DNA of 64,000 nt from Schizophyllum amplum (lineage: Eukaryota; Basidiomycota; Agaricomycetes; Agaricales; Schizophyllaceae), in NCBI GenBank assembly GCA_007026445.1, contig VDMD01000043.1, positions 1 to 64,000 on the forward strand. The letters are read 5' to 3'. Below, piece by piece: positions 24,250-35,819 of the stretch (position 1 is the first letter of the stretch; each line of letters starts with the position of its first letter). Made by a program: the position numbers and the translations under genes. A model generated the notes under the pieces. The model did no database searches. It was not told the origin of the DNA and saw only the letters and a program-made list of their open reading frames with translations.

Positions 24250-24930
24250 GTCAATGTCGCGCACTTGCGAATAGCGCGCGCGCAATTTCCTCCGTTTTAG
24301 AAATCAAACGGGGCGCCCGGATAGCCAAGTGTATTGTACATGCGGTGCGCCACGCCGATACTAGGTCAATCCATAACCTGTATGATAATCAGGGGTTGGT
24401 GCCCATTCTCAAGCAGAAATCCGACCAACGAGGGAAACGGCTTGCCTAATGCAGCGAGATCAATCTTCCCCCGGTACCCGCATCTGATCACGCGTGCAAC
24501 AATTCTGGGGATCGACGGTGGCTCGTATGTACATCTCAGACCGAGAATACCCTAGGGTCGGTGCACATTTGTGAGCAGAATATCGAAACAAGGGGGCGAG
24601 GGCGTACCATACGCGGAAATCGGCGATAATTCCCCCGACGCGGTGCAACTGCACGCCCGGGAAGCCGGATAGTATGCGGAGGTCCTATGTGTATCCCCCA
24701 TCGAAAATTGACTGTGATTAGGGTATGTTTATGAGCAAAGTTCGGATATCAAGAGTAGGGAGCATACCTTCCGCGAAATCAGCGATAATTCACTCTCGTG
24801 GCGTTGCACAGCGCACGCGTCTGCCTAGGCCCCTTTTGTAAAGCGAGGTCCTATATCCATGTCAAAGGCCTAGGTTTGGTGCATGTCAATGAGCAGAAAC
24901 TCGATCTCGACGGGGCGGCGGGGCAGTAGC
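24250..24930 (-). repeat. tandem exon-like array, about 160-bp units, four copies
   Basis: The phrase (g)agcagaa or its variant recurs at about 24,413, 24,575, 24,735 and 24,893, spacing 158-162 bp. Each is preceded by a ggt-ggtgc-type phrase and followed by a cg-aaatc-gcgataatt-type phrase. On minus the units read as related exon-like segments joining 24,930-24,880. The units are well diverged, so the array is old. Confidence 0.6.
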
Positions 24931-26086
24931 GCACCTTTGATAAACATTGTGCTTCGTTCCTCGCAGGGCGACGCCGCGCATGCCTCCAGCCGGTCGGAGG
25001 GCGCGTATAGGTCGTCTAAATGGGGAGTCAGTTCGCTCCTTGAATTACAATTTCTCGGGGGCGGGGCGGAGTCCAGGTGCCACTTAACTCGTAAGCGAAT
25101 CTTCGCAGGACCACAGTGAGGATGTATCCGACAGCTTGCAGCTCTGAAGATGAACGTCTGAGACATGCTCCATCTCGGCCGAGTGATGTAGATTCGAGGG
25201 GGTCGGCGGGGATTCCATGAGACAAGGGGTGCACTCACACTCACCTTGCATAGGATTGCTCGCAGGACATTCGCGCGCAGGCCTCCGACGGGTTCAGGGT
25301 CATGTAGTGTTTGGTCATTGTAGTGCATGCAAGGGGAGTGTGTGGGGGTCGATGCGTACGGAAACAGCGGGCGTGGCGTGACTCGAGTCGCGCCTACGTC
25401 GTGTCAGTGTAACTCGCGGCAAGGAACGTCGAGGTACACAAATTTGTCCACCCTCAACGTTGTCTACGGCGTTCTCGTCTCACTTCTTGAATAGTAGACG
25501 CGGATGCACGTCCGACGTCTACTGGCGTCGCGCCGGGCGATCCGTCCTGGACATGTCGGTTCGCGGTCGTCTCTCGCAACAGCAAATCCGCCAACGGATG
25601 TATAGCCAAGGCGATGGGGGCATCGAGCTCATAGTCGAGCGCATCAAGAGCAGGTTTGTCGGGCATGGTGTTGGTAGGAAGCAGAGGGCGATCGATTGTG
25701 CGATCACCGTCTCTTGCCGCTGTCGGCATCGTTGATGGCGGCGAGCTAGATGAATGACGATGGCTAGAGGGTCGAGGGCGAGCTCGTCGCTGATGGCGGC
25801 GGCGGAAGATGACCATGGTAGCGCCGAGGAGACCCCAGTCCGCGATCGGCTCCGGACATGCTGGACGAGTCGACGACGTCAACAGCCGGGCGACTGCATG
25901 CTCGTTGTGTGGGACGCTGTGGGCGCCTTGAACAAGGTCGGCGGCGTCAGCGGCTGGGTTGCTGTCAGCGTCGAGAGGGCTGTCATGAACGACAAGAACA
26001 CACCTGGTCCTGTGCCGCATCCTCCCATGCGCGCCAAATGAACTCAATATCAACGTTGAGGCTCGACGATGCCGCTGCATCCGCAC
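24870..26086 (-). pseudogene. decayed spliced gene, unidentified
   Basis: Minus-strand segments look protein-like: MPDKPALDALDYELDAPIAL (near 25,670) continuing through an AIHPLADLLLRETT-like run to a GTGAGAC donor-like site at about 25,480; ELQAVGYILTVVLRRFAYEL near 25,140; and a segment near 24,950-24,880 ending EIEFLLIDMHQT. Stops and phase changes between them prevent a single model. No family recognised. The tandem array at 24,250-24,930 looks like repeated versions of the last segment. Confidence 0.35.
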
Positions 26087-26089
26087 CTA

Positions 26090-28300
26090 TCTGCACATCC
26101 CTCTCACGGTTCCAGAGTGCATGGCCACAGCGATCATGGACGTTGCCGCGGTCCTGCCCTTTCGCAACGAGGGCGAAGGGACCGTGCTGAGTGCAACGGC
26201 TCGGAAATGTACTGCGCAGGAGCAAGAGAGCGCGAGTGAAAAATCACGCGAGTTGTGGATGTTTATGGGTTGCATTGACCGTGTGCTGATCAGTTCGGCG
26301 AAAGCAGCGAGACGAAGAGAGTTAGGGGTACAAGCGTCCAAAAGCATAAGTACGACGAACATTATTACCAGTAGCATTGATACTCAAGCTCGAACTGGAG
26401 TAGCGATGTGAGTGAGTTGAGTCCTGACTAGCTTGACTCACCAATACCGTTATTGAGATAACACTAGAAATGGAAAGGAACGAAGCAGTCAGTGAAAGCG
26501 ACGGCAAGGAAGAGAGCCAACATACCACGTAGCTCAGTCATTTGTGAAGAGAAGCGATAGGCAGTCTAGAAAAAATCGAGTTAGCAAAGTGAAGGAGATA
26601 CTCGCTCTGCACACCTCGAGCATGCGTAACCAAAATACCATTGGCGAGGCGAGAGATCAGAGGCGAGGATAGAAAAGGGAAACAGATAGAAGATGCATGA
26701 GTGAAGGAGAGGAGGGCGTCGAAGTCGGAAGAGGCGATGGGCGAAGGATGGGTGGAGAGAGTGAGTGCGAGTGAGTAAGGAAATGAGGGAACTAGAGATA
26801 TACTTACAACGACTCACCTCGTCTTATATACATCTTTCCTACTTAGGGGCATCTGTCGTGGAGCCCGCAAGGTGGAACCCTTGGCCGCTGAAATGCGCCG
26901 GACACACTCCTAGGTCTTAAGCACTGCCTCTCTTCCGTGGCTGTCGCCGCGCTGACCCGGATCTTTCAAACAACCGACACATCCTGAGGTGTATGTCAAC
27001 GTGCTGGCTGCGGGAAAAGGCCGCAACGCATCTCGTGCCCGCACGATACGCCCCCAGTGCACGTCCGCGCGCGTCCGCGTCCACTTGCAATGGCAATCGC
27101 AGCGACAGCAGTGACACGCGTGATCAGTGCCCGTTATCCTCACAAGCGAAGAAGCGCTGATGAGGATGTGCCCAGCGCGTTGCCAAACAGTGATAATGGA
27201 GAGCGAGGTCGTCGAGTATAAGGGGCGAGATTGAAGGAGCTGTCGCCCGCGATCACTGCCGAAGTTCGAATGGTGTCCACCCATTGTGGCAAATGTCGTG
27301 CATGGCTAACAAGGGAACGGAGACATTGAGAGCCATGTTGAATACCTGATACATACCGTGTCAGCAACGAGGTCAATGTAGTAGACGCACTGAGCTCACC
27401 GCTTGGGTCTAATTCCGCGCGTCAAGCGCGGCGGCGGCGGCGGAAAGGTCGCATCACCGTTTCGCCCGTCGTTCTGATAGCAGCAGTCGTCTTCGGCGAG
27501 CATCGTCAGCTTCGTTGTCCACGTCAAGGGATGGTCGATAAACGTACCTGGTATTGAAGGGGGGATGTGGGGCAACTTAGTGACCACCCGTTGAACGTCG
27601 AGCGCTTTTATGCAGCAGATCGGGGTGCTCACACTCAAGAGATATGATCAGTCAACATGTATATTGTTAAGCACTCGTACTAGTACATGGATGTATGCGT
27701 CGCCTGCTGCAGCATGCGGGGACATGATACAGTAAGAGCGGGCAGCCCGTTGCATGGAAAGTAAGCGGCGGCGCGTAGCGTGCGGAAAGCGTGCAGCCAA
27801 TGCTCGCGCTCCAGCCCCGTTGTTGGGGAGGAGGAGGTCAATGGGGTCTCCCGAGATGAGCGCGAGATTGTGAAGCGCTGAGGAGAGCGGTATGGAGGTG
27901 CATTGCTAGTAGCCGACCGCTGACTACGATGCCGGGACATGCATGCGTGCCATAGTCAGAGGAAGAGGTGTTGCATGGCAGGGAAGATGCGGAAGGGGGG
28001 TGCGAGAAGGGGCGTGCAGGGGTGACAATGCCTAGGCGGTGCGCGGCAGGCAGAAGCGCGACGGCGCCACTGCAGCCCTATGCACGTCGTCACGCACAAC
28101 GGCTGGGCGGGCATCACACTGTGAAGGCGCTGCACTGTGCCGTGAGCTCAGAGAAGAGCGCAGCCGAGCACCCAGCCATCCTGCGAAGGCGTGGTCGCTC
28201 TTGCGCCCTGCCCTTCACCCACTCCCACGCCCTCTCTCCCGCGAGGCCTCCCTGTGCGCTGTCCTACGCATGCTCACTGATACACAGAAGATCTCATTAT
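26090..28300. other. unassigned, gene-poor sequence
   Basis: No convincing gene. A hydrophobic minus-strand stretch at 26,530-26,330 has intron-like boundaries. The segment ctgatgag at 27,157 is not part of a hammerhead core. Confidence 0.35.
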
Positions 28301-28309
28301 ACTTGGTTA

Positions 28310-29049
28310 GTTCCGTACTTGTAGGCTGAGCGTAGGGGACGCACCTGCGAGGCGACGCTTCCCGCGCCGCCGAGTCATCCACCGCCGCGCGCTGTTGTAC
28401 GGCCGGATTCGTGCAGAACTTGAGGAGGAGAGATATGCAGGCCTCAAGGATAATGTAGGCCGTGAAGAGCGCGTAGGGGAAGCCAGTACCCGCTCGTAGG
28501 GGCTAACAGAAGAGCGGTGGGCATGAGAGAGAGCGCCCAGCGCCGTCGATTTCTGGCCGGGAACTGCCGGCAGCGCCATCATTTCTTGGGTCAAAGCGTT
28601 CAGCGTCGACGACCTCTGGAGCTCTGCAACCTTCCAACGGCGGGATTTTGCTGCGGAAAAAAATAGAGTGCATTGAACTGTCTCTACAAGTAAGAATATG
28701 AACTTTTTAAGAGGGAGGCCCTAAACGATAGTAGCAGACTCGGTCTCGGGCCAGTCTTCCAAAAGGGGCCCAAAAATGATGGTGTTGGAAATTCTCTACG
28801 GGGTTACGAGCACGTTTCCTTTCCCCCTTCACAGAGCGTTGCCATCGTCGAAAACAGATACAAAAAGTACATGTACAGATAGATACCAGCGCAAGGAGCA
28901 CTCTGATTTATTTCTAGGGGATTTCGGGAACTTTGGACAACGGAGCAGCGAAAACCGGAAAGCGCCGAAATGTGGCTGTGACGCTTGGACTGTCTGATGG
29001 TGCTTTTTTTCGCTCCTGTAAAACGAAACCTGACAAGCAGGTCTCGTAA
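28310..29049 (+). repeat. F4 dispersed repeat, copy 1
   Basis: Nearly identical over its last 480 bp to 45,690-46,161, and more diverged but alignable back to ctgagcgtaggggacgcacc (28,327; compare 45,413). The 3' end is an imperfect palindrome (29,023-29,032 with 29,038-29,047, one mismatch) ending in cgtaa. Both copies keep a 73-codon plus frame starting MMVLEILYGVTSTFPFPLHR and an overlapping 64-codon minus frame, but the DNA is similar enough that this need not mean selection. The relation to a known element class is unknown. Confidence 0.75.
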
Positions 29050-29059
29050 TGAAAAGCGC

Positions 29060-29290
29060 GGCATATTGAAGGCGATGTGTGGAAGGAGCAGGAGGTCGAG
29101 GGGAGGGGGAGATAGAAGCACATGCGGGGTAATGCATTTCAACACACATTGAAGGCACACGACCCCCGAACACCAGTCTGAACGGAATGTTAGTTCTGGT
29201 ACAGTACTGGCGACGAATAACGCACGACTGATCAAGAAGCGTGGCAGCGCTGCGCGCCGCCACGGGAGAGCCCGTCATCTTCGTCCACAC
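29060..29290 (-). repeat. F5 dispersed repeat, copy 2
   Basis: Reverse complement relative of 855-1,050. The hairpin equivalent of 881-903 is present here at about 29,244-29,266 with one mismatch. Confidence 0.5.
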
Positions 29291-29979
29291 TCGCGATGGC
29301 AGATACTTGTGAAGGTCCCGAGACCACCCTTATCTTGGAGGTCTTGGGGCAAGGAGTCCCGCGGGGAGACCACCGGCACGGCGAGAAACACGGGGGGCCT
29401 CGGCAGCATGGATGGGCGGCTTCGGCAACACGCATGGGTCACGGCGATATGGTCTACCAACGTCGTTAGCCTCGATACATGCGGCGTCAGGCGTTGCGGG
29501 ACTCACCGGATGCGACGCGCATTAATATTTCTCAGCGGCATCGGCATCGGCGGGATCGTCGCCCCACGCACAAGCTGGACTTGCGAGTTACAGCAATGCT
29601 GAGCTTGAGGGAGTGGGGCGCGCCGCTGCGGAAGGTCGCGAGAGGTGAGCAGATTGTCCAAGTGTTGCAATAGAAGGTGTACTCACCTACTGCGTGCCGC
29701 ACGACGTGCACGAGCGTGCCAAACACCGACTTCAGCGACGAGTAGAACATCAACTTGTATGACGAGTCGGACACTGACTTGACCGACGATGCGGCGGGTG
29801 GTGAGAGAAGTCAAGGGTTCCCTGGAGAGTGAAGTCGCCGGTAGGGAAGTCGAGGGTCTGCAGAGCACCCAATCCTTCTTGCGTGTACGCATTAGCCGGC
29901 AGCTTCGCGTCTTGCGATAGCGGTCTGCGGGCGGCAACGGTGGTCGGTACGTGCTGGCAAGAGCGATGTACTTGAAACT
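29291..29979. other. unassigned exon-like sequence
   Basis: Donor- and acceptor-like sites occur, but no protein is recognised. Confidence 0.35.
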
Positions 29980-31230
29980 GGTCAGCTCGCGCACGCAAAA
30001 CGAACGGGGCGCGCACCTTTTCGCCGTGCGCAGTGCCACTTGGCGCCGCCCGCCGCGCTTCTGGAACGTCCCGGTACTCCTAGAAATCGACGTATCCGTG
30101 TCCCCAGCCCATCGCAATCGTCCCCTATAAATTCCCGCGCGAATATGCCAAAGCGACTTTACTTTGCATCCTTGTTGGCCTCCGAAACGTCGTCTATATT
30201 GCGCCCGCTTCAATTAGGCAGACAGGGATGTTGGGGCGTGCGGGTCTTGTAGTGGCAAGGAGCGCGGGCACCCAGTGAAGTAGCGGTGGCGTGCGTGAGG
30301 TCGTAAGCGAGGTGGCGAATCCGTGGGAGAGTGGTCGAGGCCGTGAGGGCATAAGGAAGCGAGGGTGCGAGGACGCAAGCTTGATGATGCGAGAGCAAGG
30401 GTGAAGGTGAGAGGCTTGGCAGTCGTATGCGAGCTCGAGTGCGAGGGCAAGCAAGCTGGGAGTGAGTCAGCGGGGATGCAACGCAAGAGAAGAGATACTC
30501 ACCCGAGATAGATGTGCTCACCAACGATAAGCGGGGTCGCTTTCGGACTGTCCGCGGGACTGTTCGTCCAAAGCGTCCTGAGCATGGATTCCCCCAACAG
30601 TCCCGCGCGAGTACCGCCGATGTTTTGTTCTGGGCGAATATCGTAAGCACCGTGTCGCCATTGTTTGACGTCTTTGCATCGCTCGCCGGGCCGTTGACAG
30701 CATCGTGAATGCCCAGTGCGGTGAGTACTCGAACGGCTTTGCCGACGGCACAGCGGGCAAGGCAAAGACATCGGGACGACGGGACCGATGATGAGAAGCG
30801 CACCACAAGAGTCGAATGCCGATCGAGATCAACAGATCGTATCGTACGCGACGAGCGCAGATCACAGGGAGCACAGGGAGAACGCGCTCTGGGGAGGCAA
30901 CGGCGACATATAAAACATAACAAAAGCGATGGCGAAGGCTAGGCGAAGGTTGAGGACAAGGCAGCGAGACTCAGGAAAGATCACGCGGCGGTGCGGTACT
31001 CGGACCGACTCGCCGATCGCTCTCCCGGTCGCGTGCCATGTTCCTGCCGTTGTCTCTTTTCCTCGTTTCCTAGCATTGATAAGCCTCTTCTTTGCTCTTG
31101 ATGACGTACCATGGTGAAGAATCGGCAGCGATTTCTCGAGCTGATCGACCGCAATTCTCGACAACCCGCCGGGTGGGCCGTGACGGTGGCGCGCAACCGT
31201 GGCGCTGACTGCCTTTCGGACTGCACCTGG
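29980..31230 (+). repeat. F3 dispersed repeat, copy 2
   Basis: Same order of landmarks as 15,600-16,830: gcgcacgcaaaacg (29,992), gtccaaagcgtcctgag (30,567), gaatgcccagtgcggtgagt (30,707), gacggcacagcgggcaag, catataaaacataa, cgccgatcgctc, gccgggtgg (31,170). It is followed by a decayed version of the GC micro-hairpin near 31,186-31,206. Confidence 0.65.
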
Positions 31231-32575
31231 ATTTGTTCTGATGCCACGGATGGGTTATACACCATCGAGGCATATTTTGAACTTGGGTGACGAGGTTGAT
31301 ACCAACCAAAGGTAAACGAGAAAGTTCACATACAGAACTTCATCGCCATCTTAAACGGTGAGGGAGCACATGGATCTCGCTCATCGGTTCTTGAGGGGCT
31401 TGCTCAGGACGCATAAACGACTCACGTGGCTCCAAATGTGTTCATTGAGCATAAGGAAACTTATTCCCATTGACAGTGGCACCCATTTTCGCGCTGCGAA
31501 GAAGAGCGATTTCGTTATGTGGCGTCGTTTTCGGTACGTCCATACCGCGTTAGTTTCGTCTCGGGCTCGCGTTGCATATGACTAACCATGGTGTACTAAC
31601 ATGGTCGTTGACGCTCCAGGCTGCAAATCGCACCGGCGCGCATTCCTCACCACAATATACACGACCCCCTCCTCCTTTCACCCCGTTCCGAATCTTCCGG
31701 CGGACCGCACCGCGCTTACAGAATTGTCTCCCGAGGTCTCTCAGAACATGCTAACGATGACACGCCGCGCCGCATCTGCCGCGCGAACTCGCAGTAGTGC
31801 CATTCCCCAACGAGGGGAACGAGGCCATTCGCATCTTCCATTGGATTTCAGTGCGTTTCCGCGCTCACTTACCGGGTCCTGCACGCTGACATATCCCATC
31901 AGAAGGAGGAAAACGTAACGCGAAGCGACGGCGGCGACGCTGGGCCTGCCGTTGCCCTGCACGATTTGTGCTAACTCACCGCGCGCGTTTGGTGCGCATT
32001 CACCCCAAAATACAGGAGTACGTGTGTCCGATGACAGTAATCTCTTTTGTGGCTGACTCGCCGGCAGCAACATGCTCGTCGAGGCGGACGGCGCGCGCGC
32101 GCCGCGCGAACACAAGGACTTCCAAAAGGAGCTAGGACTTGATCCAAGTTCAACGACACCCTCGAACTCCCTCCGCCCTTGTCGCAGGCTCGCCGCTTCC
32201 GTCACGCGTTACCTTTCACTCCAGGCACGTTGTGCGACCTCTCGCTCTCTCTGCTGGACGTCGCGGACGACGATGAGCAGCCTCAACACGCTGTGGCGCG
32301 CCACCCACTTCGAACGCCCAGAACTTCCGTCCTTCCGCATGCGACTCCCGGTATGGCTGTAAGTCAATCCTGAACTTTGTTGCGGCAAGGCTGACGCGGC
32401 GCCGGCGATGCGTAGAGAGCGTGTTCGCTGCACATTGCCGAAACTTCCACCTTCCATTGCCCAGATTTCGGCTTCAGACTTTCCAGTGACATGTCGACGG
32501 GCGCATAATGCCGCTTTGATGTTTGCGCAGCGGAACGATGAAGCAGTGGCCGCGGCCGCGGGAGCAGGAGGGTAG
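31231..32575. other. unassigned exon-like sequence
   Basis: Intron-like sites are frequent (for example gtaagtcaatcc near 32,358), but no recognisable gene. It separates F3 copy 2 from the TATA-like site upstream of F1 copy 3. Confidence 0.35.
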
Positions 32576-32588
32576 CCATCGAGCAGGG

Positions 32589-32597
32589 TATATAAGG
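32589..32597 (+). promoter_or_regulatory. TATA-box-like site TATATAAGG
   Basis: The box is followed by a pyrimidine-rich, AT-richer leader (32,610-32,830) and a short tandem gatcatcgcacaa repeat near 32,990-33,022, then by F1 copy 3. The same 9-mer stands at 46,200 and 59,943. It may be the start of the F1 transcript. Confidence 0.4.
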
Positions 32598-33149
32598 CGA
32601 GTGGATTGTCGAGTTTCTTCATTCTACCGACATATTCTTATATTTTCGTAGCAGTCCATCTTTCTATAGATATCCTATTAGCCTCTTATCTCTGTCTTTG
32701 TCCCTGCTGCCGCCGTCATTCATCCACGATGATTTCATCTTGGTATGTTTTTCGATTTCCCTTTTGTTTTGTTAGTCTTCTTACTACTTCGTTCCAGGCT
32801 CCTTTATTCTTTCTAGATTCGTCCTTACCATCGACTTCACCCATACACCAACTCTGCAAGCAGCCAGCTCCCCTCCCCTGTCACTCCCAACAAACAGCTC
32901 GTCAACACGGCATGTTGTTCGTCATTCGGCAAGTCCGTCTATTCATTTCTGGGACCTGTCTATTGATCCGTTGTGCGAGTCCCAGGTGATCGCACAAGAT
33001 CATCGCACAAGATCATCGCACACGGCTCGTTTCGGTAAGTCTTTATATTGACTTGTAATTCAAAAATTAACCGATGATTGCAGCTTGTCTCCCACCACCA
33101 TGCCCTTCCCCCTACGGATAGGTCGAACTCGACGTTCTTCATGCCGGCC

Positions 33150-34760
33150 TCGACGTTGCGAACGACCGCCATCGCCGACTACCCGTGTCTCCGACGCGTA
33201 GCGACAAGCTCGATGATGTTCGCGGCGAGTACGACTCACGACACCGACGACGTGCCCTTGACGGCGTCCCTATCCGACGCGCCCTTGCATCCTTGATGGC
33301 CGCATTTTCCGACGAGCTTGACGTCCCGCGTCGACGAGGACGTCGACGACCTTGGAGGCGAGCTTTTGACACGTCAAGCCCGACGTCCTAGAAGCGCGTT
33401 CTCAACGCTGAGGTCTCTTCGCGGTGACGTGCGTCGCTTTCAAGGTACGTACCTCTCGTTTCCTACCCTCACGTTTGACGACATTGTCGCCGTGGTCTTC
33501 ACCTTCGCGATGCCTGTTTGTATACAAGCTGACCGTTCTCACAGCTCATTGCAGCAGACGACAACAGGCATTCGGCCGAGGCCGGCGCTGGGCCGAAGTG
33601 GTGCGTGGCCACATTAACTTACATTGACCGTTTTCCAACCCGTTCTTAGACATTATCTCAGCACGCGGGCTGCTAGCAACGGATCCCCTCACCAACCAGT
33701 ACGCCTCGCACGCCGTTGCTGTCGGCATCCGCTCCGCATGACCGCGTGTCTCGGTGAGCAGACTCTTCACTATATCCCATGTAAGGCGACGCTGACCTTG
33801 CGATGTTGCAGCGAGGCGGCAGACGCCCGAGTTCAACATCGTACCACGTGAGGTGTAAGTTGAACTTGAGCGCGGCAGGCGGATGCGACCAAAGGCGTCA
33901 GCTTGCGCGAAGTCGAGCGCGAGCGCGTAGCCTGAAGGGGGTCACTGAGGGCGCCGCCTTTGTGTCTAGCCTAGAGGTACGTGCTCACCGTCTTAGTCGC
34001 AGCAGGTCGATGTCGAACGGAGGGTTTGTCTTGCACAGCTAACCTCGCTTGTGAGGCGCGACTGCTTCAATGTGCGAGAGCGAGGGAGTGAGGACAGCTC
34101 AGGACACCGATGAAGCGCTGTCTTCGCTGTCGGCAAGTGAGAAAGGTGAGGGCACCCGCACTACAGGCGAGGTGCAAACTGCTGACTCACGCGTCAGGGG
34201 ATATCCCGACACGATATCGAAGACGGGTGAAACGTTGCAATCGCCGTCAGGCGGCGCCGCGTCAAATGGCGAGCTGCCGACTCTCGTGCACACCTCAAGA
34301 AGGTGTCCGCCGGCGAAAGCCTATACCGTCGTTCCCTCGCGCTCTTAAGGCTGCGCGCGATTTTGGCGTCCCGTGCGCTTCATGCAGAGCGACTCGGGGA
34401 TGAATCGCTAGGTATAGAGACCGACTTTTCCGCGATAGCGTCAGTGTACCCGCGTATACAGAGCATGTCAACATCCGTATATGTACTTTGTAGGTATCGA
34501 ACGAATGGGTTTCATTGACACTCTGCCCCGTCTTCAAGTCGATGAGCGGACAAATTCAATTCACTAATAACTATACATATGAGTCAGCAGACGTCGGAGA
34601 AGTAAGTGCTTTGAGTGTGTACAGACGCAGCGGGCACATAAGTATACTCTCGAGTCTCGACTGATACTTCTGCCCAGCTTCTGCCCCTGTTTGTTCGCTT
34701 CTGTCTTCGTCATCGTCTTCCCCGTCCTTGATAGCTACCACCTCGCCTCGCGCGTTCGCG
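33150..34760 (+). repeat. F1 dispersed repeat, copy 3 (most complete)
   Basis: It contains everything seen in copies 1 and 2 but no 26-bp array: gacgtcccgcgtcgacga (33,322), intron-like intervals starting gtacgtacctctcg (33,453) and gtgagcagactctt (33,754), ggtacgtgctcaccg (33,975), gagggagtgaggacagctc (34,082), and cacacctcaagaagg. A protein-like stretch SDKLDDVRGEYDSRHRRRAL starts near 33,202. Multiple stops make it non-functional as read. No family recognised. Confidence 0.6.
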
Positions 34761-34791
34761 CTTTCTCCAGTCTTCGCATTTCTAGCATTCA

Positions 34792-34814
34792 CCCCCCCCC
34801 CCCCCCCCCCCCCG
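34792..34814. repeat. 23-nt homopolymer C tract
   Basis: An uninterrupted run of 23 C. Such tracts are prone to sequencing error, so the exact length is uncertain. Confidence 0.95.
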
Positions 34815-35715
34815 GCCCTTTGTGCTTTAACTTACTCTGAGGAATTGTAGCGATCCCAAGCGAGGGAGCGAAAAGTGAGGGGCTGAGTCGTCAACGCGCT
34901 GGACGCGTAGAGCGTAGGAAAAGAGGGAGGAGAAAGGTAGGACGCGCTAGGCTTAGCCCGGCGCTTCGTAGGATATGAGAATATAAGAACAATGGCACTT
35001 AGCGGTTATGAGGCGCGACTCGTACGCGGAAACGCGGTAAGGATGCTCTGCTCGGGGCTCGGGATACTGCTCAGGACGCTGCTCGGGACGCGGGGCGCTG
35101 CTCGGGACGCTGCTCGGGGCCCGGCTCGGGGCTCGATGAAAGTCGGAGGGAGAAAGATGATATTCCCGCGCCACACGGCTGCAGCGCACGGCCGAGGCCG
35201 ATACACGAGATAAGTCCTAAAGTAAAAATAGAAAAGGCCGAAGCCCGAAGTCCCCTACTATGGGGCAGCGCGTATGGTAACCGCACTAAGAATAATGTCG
35301 CACGAAGGCGGCTGGCTTTATGACCACTCTCGCGCCCCCTGTGAGTACCGTTAGCATTTCCCGAGGGAAAGCACGGCGCGAAAGCGAAGATGTAAGTAAA
35401 AGTACAAAGCCCTCAAAGATCCCATCGCTTCAATCATCGCCGTCTCGCGCGACGCGCGCCGCGGCGTTCGGGCGGCAGTATTCGACGCGGCGCTATCTTG
35501 ACTCGACGCGGCCGAGCGGCGGAATAAGCGGCGTTGTTTGAAGTGCGACCTCCTGGAGGCGACCCGGAGGTTGTCGAAGCTGTGAATGAGTGAGAGCAAG
35601 CTGTGAGGGGGGAAGATGCGGCGCTATGAGGAAGTGCCAGGCGGCGCGCATTGTTGTCCAAAAGGGGAAATTGTATCAAAAGCGCGCGAGCGCATTCACA
35701 CACCATTGGCCGGGG
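34815..35715. other. unassigned sequence with CTGCTCGGGAC repeats
   Basis: Short degenerate repeats of ctgctcgggacg occupy about 35,045-35,140. No gene seen. Confidence 0.4.
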
Positions 35716-35718
35716 CCG

Positions 35719-35818
35719 TATTGAGATATCCCCTGTAGTTGCAGGGGGTCGTATTCCGATATTGCCCAGCTGTACTGAGTCAGTAACTGCTGGACAATAT
35801 TGAGATATGACCCCGGGG
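35719..35818. repeat. foldback element, copy 1 (about 77 bp plus a half copy)
   Basis: A palindrome from about 35,742 to 35,818 has arms caggggg...cgatattgcccagc and gctggacaatattgag...gacccc. A half copy (tattgagatatcccctg) lies directly before it. One arm carries tattccgatat and the other tattgagatat, an asymmetry also seen in the second copy. Confidence 0.65.
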
Positions 35819-35819
35819 T

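Noticed and set aside
27157..27164. Second CTGATGAG as a hammerhead core
   Set aside because: No GAAA with compatible stems lies in range; also true of the CTGATGA sites at 7,409 and 12,290.
28776..28997. 73-codon frame in F4 as a conserved small gene
   Set aside because: It is open in both copies, but the copies are so similar that this carries little information, and the antisense frame is equally preserved.
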